From contig JAVBME010000044.1 of NCBI GenBank assembly GCA_031552765.1, positions 1-25,900 on the forward strand: DNA of 25,900 bases. The letters run 5' to 3'. The position numbers and the translations under genes are program-made. This document shows, one piece after another, positions 1-7,350 of the stretch; the first letter of the stretch is position 1; every line of letters begins with the position of its first letter. A model generated the notes under the pieces. The model did not search any database and was not told the origin of the DNA. It saw nothing but the letters and a program-made list of their open reading frames with translations. Source of the DNA: JAVBME01 sp031552765 (GTDB lineage: Bacteria > Bacillota > Negativicutes > Acidaminococcales > JAISLQ01).

Positions 1-146
1 GCGTTCGGGGGCACTATACAAAAAAGAGAAATGTCGCGTTGTTGGCAGTAACAGGTAGTTGGACTTACACAAACGCAGGAGATGACATTAAGCATAAAAA
101 GCATATAAATATATTAAATTTCCCTTTTGTCTACACTTTGATAAAC

Positions 147-180
147 AAAGGCTGTAACGCAATTTTGCGCTACGGCCTTT
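147..180 (-). terminator. Rho-independent terminator after the glycerate kinase gene
   Basis: A 14-bp stem (147-160 with 167-180, two G-U pairs, loop of six) lies about 20 bp past the stop codon of the minus-strand glycerate kinase gene. The T-run following it on the minus strand is modest (TTTGTTT), so it may terminate incompletely. The rest of 1-199 shows no gene I can support. Confidence 0.65.
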
Positions 181-199
181 TGCATGCTTTGTTCTATCG

Positions 200-1444
200 T
201 TACCGGCATAAAATCATTGCCAGATCGTTCACATTGGTGCCGGTAGGCCCTGTTTTTATAAGGCTCCCCACTGCTTCGAGGGCATGATAGGAGTCATTCC
301 TTGCCAGTACATCCGCTATGGATAGTCCTCTTTTACGCAGTTGCGCCGCCGTTTTGCCGTCGACCATGCCGCCGGCGGCATCGGTAGGGCCGTCCGTGCC
401 GTCGGAGCCAAAAGAAAAAATCAAAACGCCGTCCAGATATTCGATGCCTTCCGCCGCAACCAGCGCCAGCTCCTGGTTGCGGCCGCCTTTTCCACTTCCT
501 TGCAGGTGGACGACGGTTTCGCCGCCTAATATGATGGCGCAGGGCGGCTGAAAACGCGCGCCGGCGCCAATTTCACGCGCCAATCCCGCGGCCATGCGGC
601 CGGCCTCGTTGGCTTCACAGCAAAGGTTCGTAGTGATGATATGCGGTCTATAGCCAAGTTCCGCCGCCGTCTGCGCCGCGCTTTGGCAAAGCAGCCTGAC
701 GCTGCCGGTAATGACTGTTTCCGCATTAGTCAGGGTTTTCGGCGTTTCGGCGGCCAGCAGCCGCCAGGTTGTATCGTTTAATTGCAGGGAATATTTTTGG
801 GCTATAGCGACAGCATCTTTTGCCGTATACGGGTCGGGAGCGGCAGGGCCGGAGGCGATGGCGTCTAGATGGTCGCCCAGCACATCGGACATTGCTATGG
901 TAAAAATCCGGGCCGGCATGCACAACTGCGCGAAGCGGCCACCCTTTACGGCGGAAAGGCGCTTTCTGATTACGTTTATTTCTGTTATGCCGGCGCCCGA
1001 GGCCAAAAGCTGTTTGTTGACATCTATTATGTCGTCAAGCGCCAAGCCGGGCAGGGGGCATTCGAATAAAGATGAACCGCCGCCGGACAGGAGCAGCAGC
1101 AGTTCGTCGTCCGCTTTTAGCTGTGCGGCTAATTCCAGTATTTTTTGTGTGCCGGCGAGAGAATTTTTATCAGGCAACGGATGGCCTGCTTCGATGATCT
1201 CTAGTCTCGGTATGCTGCCAAGGGTATGGCCATACTTTGTCACAACAACGCCTTTTTTTATTTTAGTTCCCAGTTCTTCCTGTGCGGCTTTGGCCATCGT
1301 CCAGGCTGCTTTGCCGACCGCGGCCAGATATATGTTTTCGCCGCAGGCATGTTTTTGCAGCGCGGCGCGTACGCCGTCGCCGGGAAGGTTGGCGGCGACA
1401 GCCTCTTTTATGATGGTGTGAGCGTCGCGGCGGAGTTTTTCCAT
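200..1444 (-). CDS. Glycerate 2-kinase, MOFRL/GckA family
   Basis: The 414-residue protein matches the length of the GckA/TtuD class (DUF4147 plus MOFRL domains), which phosphorylates D-glycerate to 2-phosphoglycerate in the cytoplasm (EC 2.7.1.165). Visible family signatures are the LLSGGGSSLF loop in the first half, GGETVVHLQGSGKGGRNQE in the second, and the C-terminal GSDGTDGPTDAAGG stretch of the MOFRL domain. The ATG lies 21 bp after the stop of the sigma-54 activator gene, so the two are probably co-transcribed. The ribosome site upstream of the ATG is weak (GGACGGTG). Glycerate kinases of this class serve glycerate, tartrate or glyoxylate use, which suggests that one of the divergent carriers brings in glycerate or a related hydroxy acid. 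Function is confident; the link to the carriers is inferred. Confidence 0.93.
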   Translation of the reverse strand: MEKLRRDAHTIIKEAVAANLPGDGVRAALQKHACGENIYLAAVGKAAWTMAKAAQEELGTKIKKGVVVTKYGHTLGSIPRLEIIEAGHPLPDKNSLAGTQKILELAAQLKADDELLLLLSGGGSSLFECPLPGLALDDIIDVNKQLLASGAGITEINVIRKRLSAVKGGRFAQLCMPARIFTIAMSDVLGDHLDAIASGPAAPDPYTAKDAVAIAQKYSLQLNDTTWRLLAAETPKTLTNAETVITGSVRLLCQSAAQTAAELGYRPHIITTNLCCEANEAGRMAAGLAREIGAGARFQPPCAIILGGETVVHLQGSGKGGRNQELALVAAEGIEYLDGVLIFSFGSDGTDGPTDAAGGMVDGKTAAQLRKRGLSIADVLARNDSYHALEAVGSLIKTGPTGTNVNDLAMILCR

Positions 1445-1465
1445 AGGTTCACCGTCCGTAAAAAA

Positions 1466-3361
1466 TCATTTTAATTTTTTCCAAAGCGTTGTCCTGCTTA
1501 TTTTCAGGATATCGAGCACGCTTTTTTTGTTGCCGTTTTGCATATAGAGTATTTTTTCGATTATTTCCTTTTCCATGTCTTCGAGCGGCGCAATATTTAT
1601 GGTTATCTGCCCTTGTCCGGGCACGATGGCTTCCATTTGCTGGCCGTAAGCTTTGCCTTGTTCAATAAAATCTTTAGTGTAGGCATAGCCGTCAAGATTT
1701 AACTGGGAATAAATAACTACATAGCGCTCGACGAAGTTTATCAGTTCTCTGATATTGCCGGGCCAGTCGTATTCGGACAATAAGCGTATGGCGTCTTTGC
1801 TGAAACTTACTTTGCAGTTGTAGCTTTTTACCAGTATGCCGATAAAATGCTTCACCAAAAGGGGTATATCCGATTTGCGGTTTTTTAAAGCCGGCAGGTT
1901 GAGGTTTAAAATGTTCAGACGGTAATAAAGGTCTTCGCGGAATTTATTTTCGATTACAAGTTTTCTCAGGTTCTGATTGCTGGAAGTTATGATGCGTACG
2001 TTTATCGGGATGATACGCTCGCCGCCTATGCGCATCACTTGTTTTTCCTGCAATACCCGGAGTATGCGCGCCTGGAGGTTGAGCGGGATCTGGTTTATTT
2101 CGTCGAGGAAGATCGTGCCGTTGTGCGCCAGTTCAAACATGCCGATGTGCCCGCCTTTTCGGGCGCCGGTGAAAGCGCCGGCCTCATAGCCGAACAGCTC
2201 GCTTTCGAGCAGATTTTCCGGTATAGCCGCACAGTTGAGCGCGACAAAAGGCCCGTTTTGCCTTTGGCTAAAATTGTGTATGCTCTGGGCAAATATCTCT
2301 TTGCCGGTGCCTGTTTCGCCTTCGATCAAAATAGTGGAATCCACGCGGGCAAAGGCCTTTGCTTTTTCTACTATTTGGGTTATTTGCGGGCTTTCGCCGA
2401 TTATATTGGCAAAAGTGTATTTGGCGGTAAAGCCGCTGGTACGGGCTTTGCGGTAAGCGTGTTCAAGTTTTTCTATATGCATGACTTCCTGTAAGAGGTA
2501 AATCATGCCGATATTGTTTCGGTTTACCACGATAGGTTTTTGGTTGATGAAGAATTTGGAGTCATTTATATCTATCAAAAGATCGTCAGTGCGGGATGCT
2601 TTGGGTGGATTCCTGACCAGTTCGATGTTTTTAAGGTAGTTGGTTACGTTGTAGTCCATGAGCTTATCTGCTTTGGCTTTAAAAATTTCCGAAGCTTTAA
2701 CATTGAATTCTTTAATAAGGTTGTGCTGGTCTGTTACGATAACGCCGTCAGGCACGGAATTGAGCACGATGCGCAGACGCTCGTTTTGTTCGGTCATGCG
2801 CCGGTCAAAAGAAAGTATATCCTGCGCTCTTTCCACTGCGGTATTGATGGTTTCTATGCCCATGCGCGCCAGGTAACAGTGCATGCCAAAATCTGCGGCC
2901 AAGCTGAGCGTAGTGGTGCCGCCTACAACAAGGTGTATGTGCTGCGCTTTGACTTCCTCAATGATGGTTTTTATATCTGAATCGTATTCATAAAAATAAG
3001 TAAAAAGCTTGTTCTTGATAAATCTTTGCAAGCGGGCGGCCTGCAGGTCGCGCCGGTAGATGACGAGCGCGATCTTGCTGTCGGTGATGCCGGAATGTTC
3101 CTCGGCGTATTTTAAAGTGTCGAGCAGATCGAAATAAGACGGTTCGGCGTGTATGACCGGTATGCGCAGGTGTTTCCTTAGTTCTATAGCAGTCAAACGT
3201 GGGGCGACTATGGCTTGCGCTTCGCCCTTGGCTTCCAGCTCCAGCGATGTTTTTATCGCAGCGGCGATATCTTCCGAACCGTATACCGGCAGGTGGTTTA
3301 CGGCTTCCTTAAAATGCGGCGATAAATGTCCGCCGATGATTACAGCAATTTTGCTATGCAA
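1466..3361 (-). CDS. Sigma-54-dependent activator with PrpR_N sensor domain
   Basis: The 631-residue enhancer-binding protein has an N-terminal PrpR_N-like sensor domain (about 1-180), a PAS domain (about 195-300), a complete AAA+ sigma-54 interaction domain (about 315-555) and a C-terminal Fis-type helix-turn-helix (about 596-631). Walker A is GETGTGKE at 348-355, the sigma-54 contact loop GAFTGA is at 395-400 and Walker B GTIFLDE is at 415-421, so it should be an active ATPase. PrpR itself responds to a small carboxylate metabolite of propionate breakdown; the ligand here is unknown. The start is a TTG chosen because AGGAGGT lies 8 bases upstream. The gene is divergent from the carrier at 3925. 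Two strong sigma-54 promoters (3771, 7051) in the window are its likely targets. Confidence 0.95.
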   Translation of the reverse strand: MHSKIAVIIGGHLSPHFKEAVNHLPVYGSEDIAAAIKTSLELEAKGEAQAIVAPRLTAIELRKHLRIPVIHAEPSYFDLLDTLKYAEEHSGITDSKIALVIYRRDLQAARLQRFIKNKLFTYFYEYDSDIKTIIEEVKAQHIHLVVGGTTTLSLAADFGMHCYLARMGIETINTAVERAQDILSFDRRMTEQNERLRIVLNSVPDGVIVTDQHNLIKEFNVKASEIFKAKADKLMDYNVTNYLKNIELVRNPPKASRTDDLLIDINDSKFFINQKPIVVNRNNIGMIYLLQEVMHIEKLEHAYRKARTSGFTAKYTFANIIGESPQITQIVEKAKAFARVDSTILIEGETGTGKEIFAQSIHNFSQRQNGPFVALNCAAIPENLLESELFGYEAGAFTGARKGGHIGMFELAHNGTIFLDEINQIPLNLQARILRVLQEKQVMRIGGERIIPINVRIITSSNQNLRKLVIENKFREDLYYRLNILNLNLPALKNRKSDIPLLVKHFIGILVKSYNCKVSFSKDAIRLLSEYDWPGNIRELINFVERYVVIYSQLNLDGYAYTKDFIEQGKAYGQQMEAIVPGQGQITINIAPLEDMEKEIIEKILYMQNGNKKSVLDILKISRTTLWKKLK

Positions 3362-3369
3362 AACAAATT

Positions 3370-3376
3370 ACCTCCT
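3370..3376 (-). promoter_or_regulatory. Ribosome binding site fixing a TTG start
   Basis: The minus strand reads AGGAGGT, 8 bases before TTG at 3361. This is an ideal Shine-Dalgarno site and is the reason for accepting the TTG start of the activator gene. Confidence 0.8.
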
Positions 3377-3430
3377 GGTATCATTGATATTTGGCGTCAA
3401 TAGGAGCTTTTTTGCAAAGTTTTCATTTTT

Positions 3431-3458
3431 TAAACACGGAATTTTTATGTCGTGTTTA
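3431..3458. repeat. 8-bp inverted repeat with 12-bp spacer
   Basis: TAAACACG at 3431-3438 and its exact reverse complement CGTGTTTA at 3451-3458 flank an AT-rich spacer. It sits 70-97 bp upstream of the activator start, so it could be a regulator site for that gene or a hairpin in its leader. The role is not known. Confidence 0.45.
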
Positions 3459-3670
3459 TTTTTGAAAAAAATGAAGAATTATAAGTGAAAAATTTTTTCA
3501 GTAAGATATTATAAGTTTAATGCAATCATTAATAGTGTGCAATATTTAGAAAATAATTACAAAATTATTTGCTTTTTTGCAAAATATTCAAAATAAAAAT
3601 TTATATATTATTAAGAAAAAGAGTTGAGAAGATAAAAACAGAAGAAAAATTTTTTTGCTGACGAATATTG

Positions 3671-3687
3671 TTTGTTTTTTAAACAAA
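3671..3687. promoter_or_regulatory. Candidate enhancer (upstream activating) site 1
   Basis: TTTGTTT, three T, AAACAAA form a perfect 7-3-7 palindrome centred at 3679, 92 bp upstream of the -24 GG. That distance is normal for sites bound by sigma-54 activators. A longer palindrome sharing the TTTGTT/AACAAA ends sits 96 bp upstream of the second sigma-54 promoter. Assignment to the nearby activator is inference. Confidence 0.4.
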
Positions 3688-3768
3688 AATCTTTTGTTGT
3701 CATTTAAGCACAGCCAATTATCAGACAATTTAATATAAGAAATGCCATTTATAGCCCTTAGTTATATA

Positions 3769-3785
3769 TTGGCATGTTTTTTGCT
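3769..3785 (+). promoter_or_regulatory. Sigma-54 (-24/-12) promoter of the carrier operon
   Basis: TTGGCATG-TTTT-TTGCT matches the consensus TGGCAYG-N4-TTGCW. The GG (3771-3772) and GC (3783-3784) are exactly 12 bases apart. The predicted start of transcription is near 3795, giving a leader of about 130 bases before the GTG at 3925. A sigma-54 activator is encoded divergently next to it. Confidence 0.88.
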
Positions 3786-3856
3786 TTTAGGGAGCTATGC
3801 CTGATTGGCAAAATAAGAGTGAACAACCTTAGGCATTTTTTGTACAGGAGGTGGTA

Positions 3857-3889
3857 GTGGGCACGGCAGACTATTTTTTGAGTTTATAG
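3857..3889 (+). CDS. Possible 10-codon leader peptide
   Basis: AGGAGG at 3846-3851 is followed after 5 bases by GTG and a frame encoding MGTADYFLSL, ending at TAG 3887-3889. The stop lies 35 bases before the carrier start, within the sigma-54 transcript. It could be a translated leader that affects the carrier or a chance frame. No residue run suggests amino-acid-dependent attenuation. Confidence 0.25.
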   Translation: MGTADYFLSL

Positions 3890-3924
3890 AGGAATCTTTT
3901 GTTGCGAAATAGGAGGAAAAAGAA

Positions 3925-5274
3925 GTGGGCATATCAACAGCAGCATGGGCGTCGTTAATAGCACTAACGATAGTAGTAGTAATCTCATGCGTGAACGAAG
4001 ACCTGCACGTAGGATTCTTATCAATCGGTTTTGCCATCATAGTGGGCGGAGTATTTAGCGGAATAAGCGGAGCGAAAATACTGACCTTCTTCCCGGTGGG
4101 CCTGTTCATGATCCTGGCCGGCGTAACCTTCCTGTTCGCCATGGCGCAGGAAAACGGGACAATGGAAAAACTCACCACCCACGCCATAAGGCTGTGTAAA
4201 GGCAACAACGCCCTCATCCCTATCGCGGTATACATCATAAGCACCATCCTCACCATGATAGGACCGGGCAACATAGCCATCCCGGCGCTCCTGGCGCCGG
4301 TACTCATGCCGGTAGCGGCGCGTCTTAAACTGTCGGCCTTCCTAATGACCCTCATCATAGTAGGCTCGGCCAACGGAGCGGGCATGTCGCCGATCGCCCC
4401 CACCGGTATAATCATCAACGGCCTCCTGGCCAAAATGTCGACGGCTCTAGGCTTCTCCGACGCCATAATGCAAAACATCGGCTGGAAAGTCTTCTTCAAC
4501 TCCTTCATAGCCCAAGGCTTCGTCAACTTCGGCGGTTTTCTCCTAATGGGCGGCTTCGCCTGGATGAAAGACCAAAGGGGCAAAACCGTAAACCTGGAAG
4601 AATTCGCCCCCAAGCCCGAACCCTTCAGCAAAAAACAACTAGGCACCATAGCCATGATAGTCCTGTTAGTAATCCTCGTAATAGTCCCGGGCCTTCCTGG
4701 CATGAAAGCCCTCCTGCCCAAAGGCGTCCTCTTCATGCTCGCCAACGTAGGCACAGTAGCCTTTATCCTAGGCGGCTTCATGCTGCTCTTTGGCATGGCG
4801 GACAGCAAAAAAGCCATCAAACTAATGCCCTGGGGAGTAATCATGATGGTCTGCGGCGTAACCGTCCTGATAGAAGTAATGGACAAAGCGGGCGGTCTCA
4901 ACGCCATGGTAAAAATGATCGGCTCGATCTCCAATCCGGCCAGCGTCAACGCCTGGCTGGGCCTGTTCACAGGAATAATCTCGGCCTACTCGAGCTCCTC
5001 GGGCGTAGTGGTCCCGATGTTTCTGCCCCTGGTCCCGGGCCTAATCCAGGAGATAGGAGGCGGCAACCCGATAGCGATGATCTCGACGATAGTAGTAGGC
5101 TCGCACCTTGTAGACACCTCGCCGCTGTCGACGCTGGGGGCTATCTGTATAGCCTGTGCCGACGACAGTGAAGACAAGTCAAAGCTGTTTAGGAAGCTGC
5201 TCATCTGGGGCTTGTCCATGTCGGTCGTCGGCGCTGGTATTTGTTATATTTTCTTTGGCCTGCTGAACATGTAA
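3925..5274 (+). CDS. MatC/SLC13-type di/monocarboxylate carrier
   Basis: The 449-residue, very hydrophobic protein has about 11-12 membrane segments. It resembles the MatC (malonate carrier) N-terminal family and the wider ion-transporter superfamily that includes SLC13. Two matching re-entrant-type signatures are visible: VGSANGAGMSPIAPTGIIIN in the first half and the Ser-rich SSSSGVVVPMFLPLVPG in the second. The start is GTG with AGGAGG 8 bases upstream. It is the first gene after the sigma-54 promoter, divergent from the activator and glycerate kinase, so it probably imports a small carboxylate. Codon use is odd: from about 3960 to 5090 third positions are strongly C/A-biased with very few T, unlike the next gene. 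The exact substrate cannot be told. Confidence 0.85.
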   Translation: MGISTAAWASLIALTIVVVISCVNEDLHVGFLSIGFAIIVGGVFSGISGAKILTFFPVGLFMILAGVTFLFAMAQENGTMEKLTTHAIRLCKGNNALIPIAVYIISTILTMIGPGNIAIPALLAPVLMPVAARLKLSAFLMTLIIVGSANGAGMSPIAPTGIIINGLLAKMSTALGFSDAIMQNIGWKVFFNSFIAQGFVNFGGFLLMGGFAWMKDQRGKTVNLEEFAPKPEPFSKKQLGTIAMIVLLVILVIVPGLPGMKALLPKGVLFMLANVGTVAFILGGFMLLFGMADSKKAIKLMPWGVIMMVCGVTVLIEVMDKAGGLNAMVKMIGSISNPASVNAWLGLFTGIISAYSSSSGVVVPMFLPLVPGLIQEIGGGNPIAMISTIVVGSHLVDTSPLSTLGAICIACADDSEDKSKLFRKLLIWGLSMSVVGAGICYIFFGLLNM

Positions 5275-5387
5275 TCAACAAGAGGAAATGTTACGATAAG
5301 ATGGCAAGTACTCACGCTATTTATTTGACAGGTAAAACTTTTTAACTTTGCCAGTAAATGATTGTATTTTATTAAGGGGGCTGAAAA

Positions 5388-6776
5388 ATGTCTGATCAGT
5401 TACCATTTTGGAAAAGAAATTACCGCTGGGTTATTTTGGCGGCATGTTGTTTAGTCTACAGCTGTTCTCAGATAGTTCGCTGGAACTATGCCAGTATAAC
5501 CAGCTATTTGATGTCCGATATGAAAATCGGCAAAGAAGAACTAGGCCTGATGGGCGGCGCTTTTTTCTGGGCCTATGGTTTTGCCCAAATCCCTTGGGGC
5601 AGTGCGACGGATATTTTTGGCGCCCGCCGGGTAATACCCTTGGGTGTGGCAGCGGTTTCTTTTATGATGTTCGGTTTTGCCACCACTTCTGATTACCACG
5701 GCGCTTTGTTCTGGCGCGCGGCGATGGGACTGACTATCGCGTCCGGATTTGTCGGCAATACCGCCCTCATTTCCCGCTGGTTCAACCGCAAGGAAAGAGC
5801 TTTTGCCCTTGAGATGCACTCGGCTGGCGGCGGCGCGCTCGGTGAAGTGCTGATATTTGTCATAGTGCCTGGCATAGCGCTGCTTCTCGGTGATGGCGGC
5901 ACCCTGTTCGGCCTCAAATCCTGGCGCGCTTCGACCGCGGTCATGGCTTTGTTCATTTTTGTTTCGTCCGCGCTCGCTTTTCTGCTCTTGAAATCCGATC
6001 CATCGGAAGTTGGGCTTCCTTCCATACAAAAAGCGGAAGATATCCACCATGATGAAAACACTACCTATATGCAGAATATAAAGACCGCCTTGAAAGACTC
6101 CATGCTCTGGATCGCTTCGATGAACTGGGTTGTTATAACAGTCGCGGCGCGCCTGATGCCGGGCTGGCTGCCTCTTTACGCGGCTCGCTATTATGTGCAG
6201 ATACACGGCTACTCGGTAAAACAGGCAGCTGTCGCCGCTGGTATCGTCGTGACCATGATGGCTATCGGGCGCTTGATCGGGCCGCCCATAGTGGGGAAAA
6301 TATCGGACAACCTGCTGCATAAAAAAGGAACCCCGCGCATGATGGTGGTCTGCATCCTGCATGTCATAACAGCAGTTATGTTCGCCGCTTTTGTCTTCCC
6401 GATGCCCAATATTTACGTGTTGTATGCTTGGTCGTTGCTGGGCGGTGTTTTAATCAATACTTTCCCGCTCATCAGTGCTACTTGCGGCGAGATATGGTCT
6501 TTGCGCATGGCTGGTTTTAACAACGCCGTGCTTAACACCTGCGGCGGGTTTTCCGGCGCAGCTGCTCTGAGCATAAGCGGTTTTGTCGCTGTAAAGTTTG
6601 CCGGGAGCAGCGGTACTTATGCCGCTGAATTCCAGGGGATATGGTATATGGCGATAATCAACGCCATTGTAGGCGTAGTTGTAAGTTATGTCCTCTCAAG
6701 GAGAGAAAAAGCAAATATCGCCGAACGCCAGGCTAGGGCTGCGGCCGCAGTTGAAGAAGAAAGCGCACAAGCGTAG
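5388..6776 (+). CDS. MFS transporter (12 TM, organic anion type)
   Basis: The 462-residue major facilitator protein has the first-loop motif region (about residues 75-85, GSATDIFGARRV) and the paired GRLIGPPIVGKISD region at the start of the second half. The overall layout resembles the organate/phosphate and anion:cation symporters (GlpT/ExuT-like). The ATG follows AAGGGGG at 8 bases. It lies 113 bp after the carrier gene with no strong terminator between them, so it probably belongs to the same sigma-54 transcript. The C terminus is an Ala/Glu-rich cytoplasmic tail. The substrate is unknown; a hydroxy acid such as glycerate is possible given the kinase nearby. Confidence 0.88.
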   Translation: MSDQLPFWKRNYRWVILAACCLVYSCSQIVRWNYASITSYLMSDMKIGKEELGLMGGAFFWAYGFAQIPWGSATDIFGARRVIPLGVAAVSFMMFGFATTSDYHGALFWRAAMGLTIASGFVGNTALISRWFNRKERAFALEMHSAGGGALGEVLIFVIVPGIALLLGDGGTLFGLKSWRASTAVMALFIFVSSALAFLLLKSDPSEVGLPSIQKAEDIHHDENTTYMQNIKTALKDSMLWIASMNWVVITVAARLMPGWLPLYAARYYVQIHGYSVKQAAVAAGIVVTMMAIGRLIGPPIVGKISDNLLHKKGTPRMMVVCILHVITAVMFAAFVFPMPNIYVLYAWSLLGGVLINTFPLISATCGEIWSLRMAGFNNAVLNTCGGFSGAAALSISGFVAVKFAGSSGTYAAEFQGIWYMAIINAIVGVVVSYVLSRREKANIAERQARAAAAVEEESAQA

Positions 6777-6940
6777 TGTTTGCTGACGGTTTATTGTTTG
6801 AAGGTTATCGGCAATAAAACATGGCGTTTTTTGTATAGCCTAGTATTTACCGGCTTTATCAAGTGTTTTTAATAAATATTTAATATAAAAGCTTTGAACA
6901 AACAGCTGTTTTTAAACTTAAATTAGTTTATTTTAGTAAC

Positions 6941-6969
6941 ATTATTTGTTAATTAAATTAACAAATAAT
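6941..6969. promoter_or_regulatory. Candidate enhancer site 2: perfect 29-bp palindrome
   Basis: Two exact 14-base arms (6941-6954 and 6956-6969) surround a single central base at 6955, 96 bp upstream of the -24 GG of the second sigma-54 promoter. It shares TTTGTT...AACAAA with the palindrome in front of the first promoter. It is AT-only apart from one G and one C and has no T-run geometry of a terminator, so an activator binding site is the better reading. Confidence 0.55.
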
Positions 6970-7048
6970 TAAGAAAAAATTCCACCCCCCCCAATTCCTT
7001 TTGTGATTTTACCTTGAATTTACTGCGAAAACAGGAGGTTATAATTTA

Positions 7049-7065
7049 TTGGCATGTAAGTTGCG
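7049..7065 (+). promoter_or_regulatory. Sigma-54 (-24/-12) promoter of the catabolic operon
   Basis: TTGGCATG-TAAG-TTGCG carries GG at 7051-7052 and GC at 7063-7064, exactly 12 apart, and shares its first eight bases with the promoter at 3769. Transcription should begin near 7076. It makes the whole 14-gene operon a likely target of the activator at 1466-3361. Confidence 0.87.
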
Positions 7066-7350
7066 TTAAATATCAAAAAAGCAGACTGTGCGGCGTTTAT
7101 ACAGCTTATTAAACGGTCATTCGCCGCCGGCTTTTGAACAAGATGCGCTTCTTACAGCCGGTTTAGAAACTTTTAGTACTAGCAAAAGGCAAACGGTTCC
7201 AGAACGTAGCAAATTTCGCGGCGATACGGACCGGCATAAGAAGACGGCATATGTTTTTATTGCTACAGCCAGAAACTAAGCGGGAAGGAGGGTAACAGTA
7301 TTCTGGCGCGGCATGTATTTAAATAACATATGAACAGGGGGATATTTATT

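Larger units (their letters stand above)
3362..3924. other. AT-rich divergent control region
   Basis: This 563-bp gap separates the minus-strand activator from the plus-strand carrier. It is very AT-rich and holds no long open frame. It contains an 8-bp inverted repeat (3431-3458), a weaker one (TTTGC at 3568, GCAAA at 3579), a TTTGTTT/AAACAAA palindrome (3671-3687), the sigma-54 promoter (3769-3785) and a 10-codon upstream frame (3857-3889). I could not identify a convincing vegetative promoter for the activator gene. Confidence 0.6.
6777..7350 (+). other. Control region and long leader of the catabolic operon
   Basis: This 574-bp gap holds an AAACAGCTGTTT palindrome (6900-6911), the 29-bp palindrome (6941-6969) and the sigma-54 promoter (7049-7065). 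A leader of about 275 bases follows, up to the ATG at 7351. The leader contains a strong Shine-Dalgarno sequence GGAGGG at 7287-7292 with no ATG, GTG or TTG at a usable distance. The open frame at 7088-7279 (GTG start) has no ribosome site and resembles nothing I know. No strong terminator after the MFS gene was found. Confidence 0.55.

Noticed and set aside
39..287. 82-codon frame at the left edge
   Set aside because: No ribosome site, overlaps the end of glycerate kinase and its terminator, and has no recognisable content.
711..1421. 236-codon frame opposite glycerate kinase
   Set aside because: Shadow of a clear GckA-type gene; Ser/Ala-rich with no family resemblance.
3795..4970. 391-codon antisense open frame
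   Set aside because: It lies wholly opposite the MatC-like carrier, has Pro/Ile/Met/Arg-rich nonsense composition and no ribosome site, and results from the carrier's lack of T in third positions.
5326..5357. TTGACA box and imperfect hairpin before the MFS gene
   Set aside because: No -10 box at a valid distance, and the stem has mismatches and no T-run, so neither a promoter nor a terminator is convincing.
5541..6362. 273-codon frame opposite the MFS gene
   Set aside because: His/Arg-rich shadow without a ribosome site; the sense frame is a full MFS transporter.
7088..7279. 63-codon GTG frame in the operon leader
   Set aside because: No Shine-Dalgarno site and no family pattern; more likely untranslated leader.
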